A stretch of DNA of 64,000 nt from contig NW_026570248.1 in assembly GCF_019649055.1 (NCBI RefSeq), forward strand, positions 62,001 through 126,000, in the 5' to 3' direction. This DNA is from Paramacrobiotus metropolitanus. Lineage: Eukaryota > Tardigrada > Eutardigrada > Parachela > Macrobiotidae. Below are positions 1-11,429 of this stretch, piece after piece (position 1 is the first letter of the stretch; the number at the start of each line of letters is the position of its first letter). Under the pieces are notes generated by a model. That model had not been told where the DNA came from and ran no database searches. It saw only the letters and a program-made list of their open reading frames with translations. The position numbers were made by a program, and so were the translations under genes.

Positions 1-2984
1 AAAAAATGTATCGTCTGGCCGGTATGGTATGGCTAAGCAGTAAGCATACATCACAAAATTTATTTCTCTGGGTGCAAGTGGCTTTTGGTAAAAGCAGTTT
101 AAAATTCATAAGAACTGGTCGAATTTTTACCTTACTGCAAAATAAAATAGTGGTTTAAAAATTCTGTAATAATATGTTGCACCCAGACTAAGCTATCCTG
201 AACAGTTTTCATAATATTATACGAACACAGATGCAACTGCATATTTGCTGAAGCGTGACCATACAGTAGGGTATGCAGTGAATGCGTGCCGGACAGTTTC
301 CACCAGTTGCATAAATTGCACGAGTACTGCACTAACTTGGAGTCCACCTGTGCTAAGATTATATATAGATCTGTTGATTTTATTTCTTCCTGATTGCTTG
401 CCCTCCGCAGGCATATATCTAGTGCAATACAAGATTAATTTTGACTGCTAAATTTTGATACAAATAGTATTGTTGTAACAGTATTTGTGGGCACATTTTT
501 GCAGAGTACTTTCATTTCATTGGGTGTTTCATTACGATTTACGTGGAAAGTTTCTTTTATGTGGGATTTAATTTTTTATTTATTTTTCCATTCGTGCATT
601 ATTTTCGTGCATTCGGCACTGCAGCTATTATTAGCACCTTCCACGCTTTAATCACCTTTCACGCGATTTTCACCAGTTCGACAACAAAACCCTTTTGCAA
701 TACCGAAATCGGTATCGGTGTAATTGGGATCAATCGGAGAAATTTGAACGAAACTACTGCGTATTACAGCCAGGTAGGCACAAAAACCGCGCACGTATCG
801 ACGGTACCGTTATTTTTAACCGGCTAATTTATTCATCTGAAAATCTTTATCTGCAGACTAAAATCAAAACATTATACTCTAGATATTCAATGTAACCGGC
901 TGCTGTATCGAACCATCCGGCTGTTCATGGACGTGCAGTATACTTAAGTACAATTACTAAGCAGTTAATAACAATTATTCTTATTAGTTATCAACGCCAG
1001 ATCTTCGAGCGCCATTAGTGCACAAAGATGGAAAAAATGTTTAAATGTTGGCAGTGTTTAACAGCGCTGTTTTCCAGTATCATCCTACCAAACCTGCCAT
1101 GTAAACAATATCCACCGATGTAATAAATTACAGAAGTTTATACCAGCAATTTCACACTGGTTTGTAATTATATAAATAAATTTTCCATCAACAATTTTGC
1201 AGACGGCAATCGACTGTTTCTGTGAACCAAATCATGACAACCACTTTTCAAAAACCGAATAAATATTTTATTTGAATTTGACTACCGAGCAGAACTAAAA
1301 ATGTAATAAATAAATTTGCTCCTGAATTAGGAAGCTGGTCAACACTTAAACACTATATCTACTATGGCTAGCCTTGACTTCAATTTATATAGATTTTATT
1401 CGCTCTGGCGATATAATACTGCCATAAGTTTCCTATAAAAGTGAAAGATTTGCACCGATTTGATCTGCTTTAAAATAATTATGTACACGTAATTTTGGTA
1501 AGTTTCAGTTTTATTTTATCGGACGCAAATGTCGTTACACTTTCACATGTGCAAGCGCAATTCGTTAACATTGCTCAATTAGACGATATGCGGAACGAAT
1601 GCTATTTACCGCCAATAAAACGACATCAATATGCTGACTACACAGTCTGCCGGTTGATGTCTTGTCAAGCACATCCAGATCGCAGCCTTCGATCATCGTT
1701 TTTGTCAGTTCATTACACCAACAAAAAATGTACTATGAAGGCCAATCAAACGCTGTTTTTGCTCGTGAAAATGCTTTTGAACCAGACTTATCAACAACTT
1801 TCGTTTTCATATCTTACTAATAACAAATAAGTAGGATTGATCAAACTCAAAGAACATGCGATTTGGCAGCCGGTAGTAATTATGTACATCGAAAAATTAC
1901 CAAATAGTAAGTAGCAGTTAAAAATTTTTTGCTTCCTCTAAAGATGCACGTGTCCAGCGTAGAAACGAATGAGAATCTCGTATTAATAAAATGCATATGT
2001 TTTTAGGTAACGTAACGCTATTTATTAATCAGGGTGTCGACTGGTGGTTCCCAGCATAGCGGAATGTCGCATGCACTTTACAGTTACACGTGCATTAGCT
2101 CGTTTGGGTTAACTGTAAATACAGCAAATACCCTATAAAATTCAAAAAACAAAGTCACAGTTATTATTGTTCTGGACAAAATTTGAAGCACCACTCAAAG
2201 TAGATTCAATCGCTCAGTGCTACTAATCAAAGTGTTTCTCTTTAGATTAAGGTGTATTTCTAAATTTTTTAAATATGATTTCGTTATTATTGAATCAAAC
2301 GAAGCCCCAGTACTTAATCGCATATTACGGAGTAAGTGCTGGTGCTGCTGGGAATGTCTTCAAATTTTTTATCAGCGCTATCGTTACGGATAAGTAGTAA
2401 CAACAAGGTTATGAAGCTCATGTCTTTCGAGGAATAAATTAACGCTCCACAAAAACAATAGCTTTGTCTGCACTTCGGAGCACATTTTAAAAATAAACGG
2501 TTTAGAGAAATGTGCTTGTTTCCTTATACTTTTATCATTATTTACACTTATTTTTTGTAAATCACAATATGGTGAGCAGGCAGATTTACAGTTCTAGTTA
2601 TCTAATGCATACGTACGTAATTACAGTATGAGCATAGAAGTACTGAGCGTTACATTCTGCCATGGTTTATTAAGTTTTCACGCTGGAATTTTAAACATTG
2701 AACTAATCGCTATTATGGACAACGTGAAGCACCTCACCTTTTTACTGATATTTTTTTACTCCGAAATTAAACAGCGATAAATGCTAAATAAGTTAAATTG
2801 ATAACATATTAAATTTCTTTCTGAAAATGGACTAGTATACAAATTTTTTGAGGTTAATATCTGCACATGTTAAGTATTCTGTTGCAGTTTTTTTATTTTA
2901 CAGGCCTTGAATGCGAAGTTAATACGACAGCAGTTTCCTATCCATCGTGATCATTTTTGGCCAATCAACTGTACGAGATAGAAA
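1..2984. other. Intergenic region, no gene recognised
   Basis: AT-rich sequence upstream of the ZP-domain gene. It contains a few open frames, such as 543-827 and 1495-1830 on the plus strand, but none resembles a known family or joins convincingly to the downstream gene. The 543-827 frame reaches a possible donor near 774, so an unknown upstream exon cannot be excluded. Nothing else is supported. Confidence 0.5.
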
Positions 2985-5226
2985 ATGGAACCCTTCGTGC
3001 AAAACAAAATATCTTTGCTTTCACCATTTTTCTTGGTAAGCGAAGCTTTTTTTATTTCACTGAAAATGCTCAGGCCGGTTGTCTATACCGTCTAGTGTCT
3101 ACTAATTCACACAAGGTTTTGTATGTACATTTTAATTTGCAGATTGTTCTGCATTTTCTGTCTGAAACAGTATCTCTTTCAATGGACGAAATGGGAAACC
3201 AAATACAAGGTACTACGTCGTAGCTTAATTTTCTACTTTTTCTCATATAGTACTCAACAAAAAGCAATAAAAGTGGTTTTGCTTGTTGAAATGATGGGTA
3301 TCCGTCAGCTGGGGTTCATGACCTTTATGTGCTAGGTGTCGATGTGGAGTGCAGTCCTGTGGAAATACGCCTCCATATTCGTACAACGCAACCGTATACT
3401 GGCCGGGTGTATCCGAAAGGTCTCGGGCGAAGCATCTGCGAAAAGGTGTACGACACAAATTCCACTTCAGAAACAAACTCGAACGAAACCGCAAGCCTGT
3501 ATGCGCTGCCTTTAACCTCCTGCAATACGGTTTTACAAGATGTGTCGGTAAGGGATCTGTCACTAGTTCAACAGGAACTTTTGAATTTTCGGCTCGGTAT
3601 AATTTCTTCTTGACCTTGCTAAAATATAAGGTACTCCGAAAATTTGAATAACTGAATTAAATCTAAGCTTCTTTGTACGAAATATGTTCCTAATTGTAAG
3701 GTAAGTCATACTGTATCTCAGTATCTGCACTTGAAAAATCTTCCTCGAATAAGCTACATTGAGCATGCAGCCTGTACAATATGATTTGTATGTGCTTCTA
3801 ATGTGCAGACAGGCTTGGAATACCAAAATACCATTATTATTCAACTGCATCGGTCATTGGTGACGCAAGGGGATCGAGTATACAATGTTCGGTGTCGTTA
3901 CGAAAGTTTTAATACCACCATCACCGCTACCTTGAATATGAGGTAAATCGCGAATGGCAAATGGTAAATCTTGAATGTACGAAATACAAAATTAATGGGA
4001 ATTGGAAGAATTATTATGATGCAGAATCCCGTGATTCCGTAAATAAAATTATATTAAAGTTTATATTTATGAAGATGACTTCCGCAATCATTAAACTGCC
4101 GTATGTCGACAGTGATTCAGTACCGGCAATGCAGCTGGAATCACGCGCTGATTTGCCAGTTGTATCCATGAGCATTTATAAAGGAAGTTCTGAATCCCGT
4201 GTTATGGCCGATTTCGTTACAATTGGTGATCCCGTCGCTCTGGTCATCAACCTTCCACAGCAAAAAATTTATGGGATGCTGATCAAAGACTGCTATGTAA
4301 AAGACGGCGTAGATATGGGTGGCGTCCAGCCCTTAATCGACAGCGAAGGGTAATTAATCCATTGTATGCAGTGGAGACTACAAGATCGACTTTCTCCTCT
4401 TTTACAAATTACCGTTTTATCCGTTTTTACAAGTTTTGCGATAAGAGCAGAGGACTTGCAAACATTTTTTTGTCATTCCATCATGCAGTTTTGGTCAGCA
4501 GCAGTTCACCGATCGTTTTCATATTCGTACAGATGTCCAGTGGATTCCACATTATTTGGAGGATTTATTTATTCGGCTGACCTCACTCAAGCTTACGTAA
4601 TATTCCGCGCGCACAAATTTCCCTATACGGACTCTTTATTTTATCAGTGCGCTGTAAAGTTTTGCTTAAAAATCGGAGGAGACTGCCGAAAACTGCCCAC
4701 GGTAGGAGTCTCGGAGACACAGAAAACATACAACTGCGCTGCTTGTAAACCCAGTTAAAGAAAAATGTATAATAGAACCTCGTAACTATAGCCTCCCGTG
4801 TGCAACCTCGGCGGAAGACACAAACGTAACGTGGAGGATGACATTATACCCGGCGAAAACAAGACCATAGCCATTGTGAGAAGCATGAACGTACGGGAAC
4901 CAAAAGACTACCTCAACGAAGACAACGGTACAATGCTAAAACGTCACACGTGTAACTTTTCTCATCGAACCGTCGTGCTCGTAGATGTGACGTCTCAAGG
5001 CTACGCACCAGTCAACGGAAACCAGTGGTGTGTGCCCAAAAGCGCTTTCGCCATCATTTTAGCCGTGGCCGGCTTTCTCATCGTCCTATCGGCGACCATT
5101 CTCGTTGCTATGCTCCTTCATAGACGGAAACGCCACAGTAAAAAAGGACAGAGCTGGAGCGATGCTTATTCGTCGGTTTATTTAAGTCATCATTATGGCG
5201 GCGATGCAAAATACAGTAATCGATAA
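2985..5226 (+). CDS. ZP-domain single-pass membrane protein, seven exons
   Basis: I join exons 2985-3035, 3143-3209, 3336-3547, 3809-3942, 4113-4349, 4533-4701 and 4792-5226. All junctions are GT-AG and keep phase, giving 434 residues. The start at 2985 gives a short hydrophobic signal sequence split over exons 1 and 2. The zona pellucida domain begins near residue 43 (VECSPVEIRLHI, then TGRVYPKG and a Cys-containing NVRCRY segment). The C-terminal half shows GCPVD at about 234-238 and CAVKFC at 273-278, as in the family. A furin-like site, RHKR, lies at 299-302. One membrane helix spans about 375-399, followed by a short basic cytoplasmic tail. ZP proteins polymerise into extracellular matrices such as cuticle or egg coat after furin cleavage. 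The acceptor at 4113 is the least certain junction. The substrate or tissue cannot be told from sequence. Confidence 0.85.
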
Positions 5227-5407
5227 AGATCCGCATGAGATTTAAAGAGCCACCATCCCAAATTACCAATAAGTTATTCTAAACACCTCATAACAATGCA
5301 TTTTTTTGTTAAAGTTCCGTTGTTGATTTTTTGTTCTTTTTTACGAAATTATCGTCAGCCAAAAATAAAAGCTGTAAACGAATCAGTACCAAAATAATTG
5401 TGCTGGT
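5227..5407. other. Convergent 3' intergenic gap
   Basis: Only 181 bp separate the stop codons of the ZP-domain gene (plus) and the coatomer zeta gene (minus). A polyadenylation-like AATAAA on the plus strand at about 5364-5369 lies inside this gap and could serve the ZP gene. No comparable signal is evident for coatomer zeta on the minus strand before the ZP terminal exon, so the 3' UTRs probably overlap. Confidence 0.5.
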
Positions 5408-7099
5408 TCATTTCAAAAGCGACCATCGTAGCTGCTCCTTTGCTGTCTGCAAAACTTGGGCCACTGTTTGCTCTCCTAAAGGCAGCTGCTCCTCGGTGCG
5501 GATCGCGGCTCTCTGTGTGACGGAATCCGGATCGATTTCGCAAATAATTCTACAACAAAAATGAACAAATCAAATTAAATACGTCTCGTTAAAGCCATTA
5601 CAAGATGCACGTAACATGTAAAATCTCTGCAATCGCGAAATAACCAACTGCCACTAATTGTAAGCGGTTAACGTTTCTGGATACAAAGTTATGAAAAAAT
5701 CACAGTTGGAAGTTGGAACAGATCATTTCAATCTGTAAAACAACTAAAAAGTACCGGTAATGTGATTCACTGCCAGTGAGTGGCTCGCGTCTCGCTACCA
5801 TTGTGTTACCATTCTCGAGTTTTACAGATTTAACGAACAACAAAACGGCTCATAAATTACAGGGTCAGAGAAGTCGTGAAAAACAAGGTGAAGATCCTAA
5901 CGGTCCTAAACCAGCCTTAAAAACTTACCCGCCATCTACAATCTCGTCCACAATCAGAAATATCGAGTCCAAGTTGTCCATAAAATTCCGTTTCTCGAAG
6001 CTCTTTCCCAAAACTTTTTGCGTGGCGTCGTACAAGCAGTTTAAAACTGCTGTCAGCATTAGCTGCGAAAATAAGAAACACTAGTTCGCAAGGGTCGATA
6101 ATATCCACAACGATGACTTTAATAATATTAATTACGCGCGTGTTAATATTATTACAATCCCGATAAAACTTACTTACTAGTTACCGATCAAGTGATAATT
6201 TAATCCACAACACTTTGCGGTAAACTTTTGAAAATCGTGTGACTGACGCTGACTTACTTCATTTTCATGGCTGCTACCCGCAACATAAAAGTAGAGATCC
6301 ACGTTGCTCTTGTAGACACAAGTCAGTCCATCAATCAATATGATTTCTCCTATCGAATCGCATCCAATAAATTTCACGAGCAAACTGAATGTACTAGTAC
6401 GAGTAACGAGAAAATGAATGAAAATGTGATATAACAAGATAATTTACTTGACCATCTACAAAATCAAATTTCAACTAACATTTTCAAAACCAGGACCAAC
6501 ATAAATTAGGAAAGGAATGCATTTTGACTCAAAATTCAAAGTTTCAAACCATACCCGGGTAGTAGTATTTCACAGGTCTAATACTAACAGACTTATTTAT
6601 CATTATGCTAACAGCTAACTGCTAACAGATAAGTGCTAACAGCTAATTTAATCAAGATTCGGAATTGTCACAAATGCGAGAAGCCCGAAAACCCAAACCC
6701 AACCTGCGGAAATACTACAAGATTTATCGAACTTACCGCTGGCTTTGCTTGTTTTGGAAAATAGACTGCGCTCGAATGCCTTCTGTTCCTTAAGATTCGG
6801 GAATGTGTCATCGTAATACTATGAAAAATTGCCACGTGCTGTCGCAAGCAGCCAGATAGGTATACCACAAACGAAATTACGATACAAACCTTTGCAATCA
6901 GACGATTTCCATCACTATCCAGTATCAGTAAAGCTTTCACAACATACAAGCTTGGTTCCTGCAAGAGAGTTGGACTGAAAATAACTGAATTCCAGAATCC
7001 AAAAGATAGCAAGTGTCGCAGGATATCTCGCAGATCGCAAAACAAAAAACGTCACTATTCCACCTTTACACTTACGAGAATTTTCTGCTCGTTATCCAT
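5408..7099 (-). CDS. COPZ1: Coatomer subunit zeta (COPI zeta-COP)
   Basis: Six exons on the minus strand, in coding order 7099-7076, 6958-6890, 6818-6737, 6349-6258, 6062-5929 and 5549-5408, give 180 residues with every junction GT-AG and in phase. The human protein is about 177 residues. The order of conserved segments matches the family: [19 protein letters not shown] and [16 protein letters not shown] near the N-terminus, [17 protein letters not shown] in the middle, [13 protein letters not shown] and IVDEIVDGG later, and [20 protein letters not shown] at the C-terminus. Zeta is the small longin-fold subunit that pairs with gamma-COP in the COPI coat, which carries Golgi-to-ER and intra-Golgi retrograde vesicles in the cytosol. 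The first coding exon has only eight codons (MDNEQKIL). The gene converges on the ZP gene. COPZ1 and COPZ2 cannot be separated in an invertebrate. Confidence 0.95.
6601..6652. repeat. GCTAACAG short direct repeats
   Basis: Inside intron 3 of coatomer zeta the octamer GCTAACAG or close variants occur about four times over roughly 50 bp (GCTAACAG, GCTAACTG, GCTAACAG, GCTAACAG). It looks like a small degenerate tandem repeat with no evident function. Confidence 0.5.
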
Positions 7100-8035
7100 T
7101 ATACCGGTGCCGAAATTGGAAATCTGGTTCAAAAAACAAGATACAATCCAAATTTCAAGGATGCCGCTCCTGTTTTGCGGATAAAATATTGAACATTTAA
7201 GCTGGAAAATTTGTGACTTCTGTCTTTTCCAAAAATGTGCCAGCAAACCGTAAACGCAGCGGTAGTACAAAGCACTTAAAAACCATTTCCCGGAGGGCGG
7301 CTGCCGGCTGAATACCTAATACTTTTCAAAAATATCTGTTTTCAACAGAACAGGGATACTTTTTCGTAATTTTTCAGCAGCTTTTCATTTTTATTCAGAG
7401 TCTCGTATTGACTATTGATTGACTTTTTTCAGAAACATGCCACAAATCAAAAGAAAACGCGTTAAAACAAATTATAGAAATACAACCGGATTAATTTGAG
7501 AAAGTCACTTCGTTCGCGGTTTGACCATTCGGGATTTAAGTGAAGTCAGCACTAAACTGACCAGAGATGATCGCTCGGTTTGAATATCCATTAAGTACTG
7601 ATTATTCATTATTATGTAAAATGAATATTAACGCTGTACTATATATAGATATTGATATTATAATTGTGTAGGTACGACCGTACGAGAACTATATCGGCTG
7701 ATTTCGCATCACAGGATAAAATGTAACTGGGAGCTAGCTGAATGAATACCCATAGATGAAGATGAAGCTCTCAGTGTTGAAGACTGAATTGCTTTGCTAC
7801 GAGTACACAATAATACTGCATCTCACATTATTTCAACTCTCAAGAGTGATAAAAAAATATGAAGCAAGATTGCAAGAAGGAGCGGTATTCAACTGACATT
7901 GATTTTGCGTAAAAGCATACTCTGTACGTATCAAAATTAACAGATATTCATTTACAGTACTTCCCAATATTTCTTTCATACAGAAATTTCAATGCAGTAC
8001 CTGAAAGACAAGTTCAAATCGATAAAAAAGTTAAA
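7100..8035. other. Intergenic region between COPZ and METTL5
   Basis: Both flanking genes are on the minus strand, so this stretch holds the coatomer zeta 5' region and the METTL5 3' region. No extra gene, RNA gene or long repeat is visible. Confidence 0.5.
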
Positions 8036-8677
8036 TTACGGCAAATGAGCCGTTCGAATAAAATCAACTTTTATGTCAACAGAATCTTTCTTGTGCTTCT
8101 TGTACGACGAAGGAAGATCAAACACTAATTCCGCGACAACTTCCATAGAAACTTGCCACGCTTTGGCCTTCCTGAGAAGGAACGGTCGGCACGCCGATTT
8201 ATGGAAGGAATAAACAGAATTTTTTGACAAATTCAGGCCGGCTTCCAAAAACTGCACATCGATGCCCTGATTATTCTTGGTTCCAAAGGGAGGATTCGTG
8301 ATTACCGTATCGAAGAAATTTTTGAACGGTCCATCGTATTTTCCGAGTGTCAAACCCGAAACGTCACACAGGATACAGTCCGTTTTTACTGCGTCCGCCG
8401 TCCGGCAGTTTTCCACAAAAACTTCCGCAGATTCAGCGTCGACATCAAACCCACAGCAGAATGCAGCGCCGAGTAAAGAAGCCCCAATCGCCAGTCGTCC
8501 GGGACCACAGCCCAAATCAGCCACGATTTTATCGCTGATATCCCCGAATGACTGCTCGATGGTATACAGGGTTCGCGCTGCCAGATGTGGCTGCGTGGCG
8601 TACTGCTCCAGATCTATGCGCGGGTTCCGAAAATCATCCAGGGCTCCCAAAATGTTTTCGAGCTCCTTCAACTTCAT
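8036..8677 (-). CDS. METTL5: rRNA N6-adenosine methyltransferase METTL5
   Basis: A single-exon frame of 213 residues begins MKLKELENILGALDDF and carries an intact Rossmann methyltransferase domain. The SAM-binding motif I is VADLGCGPGRLAIGA at about residues 53-67. The catalytic NPPF motif (TNPPFGTKNNQGID) lies near residues 127-140. Human METTL5 is about 209 residues, so this is full length. With TRMT112, METTL5 installs one m6A in the 18S rRNA of the small ribosomal subunit. The start is the first ATG of the frame, directly followed by the family's N-terminal MKLKELE segment. No intron is needed. The gene is head-to-tail with coatomer zeta, about 0.9 kb away, and there is no sign of joint regulation. 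Confidence 0.95.
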   Translation of the reverse strand: MKLKELENILGALDDFRNPRIDLEQYATQPHLAARTLYTIEQSFGDISDKIVADLGCGPGRLAIGASLLGAAFCCGFDVDAESAEVFVENCRTADAVKTDCILCDVSGLTLGKYDGPFKNFFDTVITNPPFGTKNNQGIDVQFLEAGLNLSKNSVYSFHKSACRPFLLRKAKAWQVSMEVVAELVFDLPSSYKKHKKDSVDIKVDFIRTAHLP

Positions 8678-8915
8678 GGGATAATTTTTTTAGTCTGAAA
8701 GTGCTAATCACATTAATTAAAAATAAGGCTGTTAAAGTTAAAAGCAACTGGCTCCACCGAATGCAAGGGTGGACTGTGAGTCTGTGGACATTGGACAAGT
8801 TAACAAAACATGTTTATGAAATTTTCATTTTTTTAACAGATTTTCCGCGCAGTTAATACGTACTCGTACAGTCCTCTGTCCTCGTATCATCGTATGTATC
8901 GTGGAAAACGACCCA
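8678..8915. other. Short intergenic gap before the foldback element
   Basis: This is the 5' flank of METTL5 up to the target-site repeat at 8916. It contains no gene-like signal. Confidence 0.4.
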
Positions 8916-8924
8916 AAGAAGGCC
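8916..8924. repeat. Target-site duplication, left
   Basis: AAGAAGGCC directly precedes the GGCACC end of copy 1. The same nine bases follow the GACACC end of copy 2. Confidence 0.7.
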
Positions 8925-9766
8925 GGCACCCTATCATTTCGGAAACCATTCATTTCGGAAATCATTCATTTCGGAAATCATTCATTTCGGAAAACATTCA
9001 TTTCGGAAATCGTTCATTTCGGAAATCATTCATTTCGGAAAACATTCATTTCGGAAATCGTTCATTTCGGAAACCATGCATTTCAACACTTTCCTTTACA
9101 GTTAGTGACAGAAGACGTTATTTCGGCCATTATTGTTCAGAAACAATTATACAATTGTGAATTGTCAACGAAAAAGCATTTCAGGGATCTTTTTCATAAA
9201 CTTTCATTTACTGTACTAACTGACAACTGCCATGTGGACGGTTCGATTTGCTTGTGTTGTGGGTTACAATGAGAGCACAAGAATTAACTGCATCATAATC
9301 GAGCTTAGCAATGTTACCCGCATTTAGCGTGTATTAGTGCGCACGATCGAACACGGCTGCAGATAAGCGGCGTCATAACCAAAACAACAATCTCTAACAC
9401 GAAAAAAACCACAGCAGGTGCGCGGAGAAGTAAGTCATAAACAATGCCCATAAACCATGCATTTACAAGTTGCAGCCTAACGTGAGGCGTGCCGATAAAA
9501 CGTGCGTTGATGTTGCGCTGAAATGAAGATTGTACAGAATTTGTACATGAATACTGTTATTTCGGGAACCCGTTTAATTGTACAGATACAAAGTACACAG
9601 ACTGTACAATGGCTACTAAACATACTAGTACCAGTTATAATAGTTAAACTACTGTTATAATAGTATAATAATATTAAACTACTGTGATAACGTATGGTTT
9701 CCGAAATGAATGGTTTCCGAAATGAACGGTTTCCGAAATGAATGGTTTCCGAAATGAATGGACACC
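8925..9766. mobile_element. Foldback-type non-autonomous DNA transposon, copy 1
   Basis: This 842-bp element has imperfect inverted ends: GGCACCCTATCATTTCGG at the left and the complement of GGTGTCCATTCATTTCGG at the right. The left end continues into nine tandem 16-bp units (consensus CATTTCGGAAAYCATT, 8935-9078). The right end has about four units of the inverted motif (roughly 9692-9756). The interior has no transposase frame. The outer flanks of the two-copy block both read AAGAAGGCC (8916-8924 and 10567-10575), which fits a 9-bp target-site duplication. Arrays of short repeats in inverted ends are typical of Foldback or Mutator-like non-autonomous elements. The superfamily is inferred from duplication length only. 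Confidence 0.8.
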
Positions 9767-9772
9767 AAGGCC

Positions 9773-10566
9773 GGCACCCTATCATTTCGGAAACCATTCA
9801 TTTCGGAAATCATTCATTTCGGAAATCATTCATTTCGGAAAACATTCATTTCGGAAATCGTTCATTTCGGAAACCATGCATTTCAACACTTTCCTTTACA
9901 GTTAGTGACAGAAGACGTTATTTCGGCCATTATTGTTCAGAAACAATTATACAATTGTGAATTGTCAACGAAAAAGCATTTCAGGGATCTTTTTCATAAA
10001 CTTTCATTTACTGTACTAACTGACAACTGCCATGTGGACGGTTCGATTTGCTTGTGTTGTGGGTTACAATGAGAGCACAAGAATTAACTGCATCATAATC
10101 GAGCTTAGCAATGTTACCCGCATTTAGCGTGTATTAGTGCGCACGATCGAACACGGCTGCAGATAAGCGGCGTCATAACCAAAACAACAATCTCTAACAC
10201 GAAAAAAACCACAGCAGGTGCGCGGAGAAGTAAGTCATAAACAATGCCCATAAACCATGCATTTACAAGTTGCAGCCTAACGTGAGGCGTGCCGATAAAA
10301 CGTGCGTTGATGTTGCGCTGAAATGAAGATTGTACAGAATTTGTACATGAATACTGTTATTTCGGGAACCCGTTTAATTGTACAGATACAAAGTACACAG
10401 ACTGTACAATGGCTACTAAACATACTAGTACCAGTTATAATAGTTAAACTACTGTTATAATAGTATAATAATATTAAACTACTGTGATAACGTATGGTTT
10501 CCGAAATGAATGGTTTCCGAAATGAACGGTTTCCGAAATGAATGGTTTCCGAAATGAATGGACACC
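9773..10566. mobile_element. Foldback-type non-autonomous DNA transposon, copy 2
   Basis: This is a second copy in direct orientation. By eye it is essentially identical to copy 1 except that the left array has six 16-bp units instead of nine, which accounts exactly for the 48-bp length difference (794 against 842 bp). The six bases AAGGCC separate the copies, while AAGAAGGCC flanks the pair. That suggests tandem duplication of one insertion rather than two independent insertions. There is no coding capacity. Confidence 0.8.
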
Positions 10567-10575
10567 AAGAAGGCC
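10567..10575. repeat. Target-site duplication, right
   Basis: AAGAAGGCC matches the left flank at 8916-8924 exactly, which fixes the outer edges of the two-copy element block. Confidence 0.7.
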
Positions 10576-11429
10576 GTATACGCAACCGCCTCTGGAAGCA
10601 TGCCAAATGAATACATCAAATTTTGCCAAACCTCTTTAGCCAATGAGCTGCCGCCACGGCCGACGGCGATGTGATACAGAAACAAAACAGCGATTTTAAA
10701 ACAACAATATGCGTCAGTTATTTCAATATAAATACTCGTACAGTACCTTTACGGCTTTACCGGAAGTTTTCGCTAGTTTTAATTTTTGACTTCAAAGCAC
10801 TGTAGAAAGCATAAGAACTTCGAGGAACAGGAATTTTTTAATAGATAAAGAATCAATGTAGCCCGTTACAGTCTAAAAATGATGATGATGTCAGCAAATT
10901 TTTTCTGTATTGTTGGGAACTGGGAAGTGGAGACCAATTTCTTGTTTGTTTACTATTCTACATCTCATTGTAACTAGATTATGTAAGTTACGTAACGTTA
11001 CTGTTATTAAACACGTGTCCATGTGGTGAGCGATCATGTTGTGAGCCAGTTAGACTGAGTTAGTCCTGGTAACAACTGTAGAATATTATTTTTGGGAAAG
11101 GAGGCATATGGAAATACACAGGACTTCACATCAAGCCTGCGACGGGAGGGATGCTTTATACTTAGGACTTTTAACAAGCGTCAAGGTGAGAAAAAAATGA
11201 TTTAAACAAAATTTCTTTAACGGTAATTCAGTTATGCCCAAGCTTTTGCCGCTCAGAAATATCTGAAGATGTGAAAGTCTTTTTCGTATCTGAAGATGTG
11301 AAAGTCTTTTTCGCGTTTCTGAACTCGTACAGAGTAGATCACAGAAACCGTGTTCAGCATAACAAATAAAAAATAAATGGTAAATTTTGTCAGCGGTTTG
11401 TGCATTGTTGCAGAAATGGTTTGATTGAA
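10576..11429. other. Intergenic and Ero1 upstream region
   Basis: No gene was recognised. A possible splice acceptor (TTGTTGCAG, ending about 11413) lies just before the Ero1 start, so part of this stretch may be a 5' UTR intron. Confidence 0.4.
11260..11313. repeat. 27-bp tandem duplication
   Basis: A 27-bp unit beginning TATCTGAAGATGTGAAAG is present twice head to tail (11260-11286 and 11287-11313) with no visible mismatch, just upstream of Ero1. It looks like a recent slippage duplication. Confidence 0.8.

Noticed and set aside
543..827. Possible upstream exon of the ZP-domain gene
   Set aside because: It has no similarity to ZP proteins, and the ZP gene already has an in-phase signal peptide starting at 2985.
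8277..8684. Plus-strand frame of 135 codons
   Set aside because: It is the antisense shadow of METTL5, which has clear motifs on the other strand.
8935..9078. Array of 16-bp repeats resembling a CRISPR
   Set aside because: The units are directly adjacent with no unique spacers, and the locus is eukaryotic.
8894..9160. Frames encoding repeated ETIHFGNHSFRK-like peptides at the foldback arrays
   Set aside because: They are translations of the 16-bp repeat arrays in several frames on both strands. They are not genes.
11400..11429. Longer Ero1 N-terminus from the upstream open frame
   Set aside because: There is no ATG upstream in frame, and the ATG at 11430 gives a proper signal peptide.
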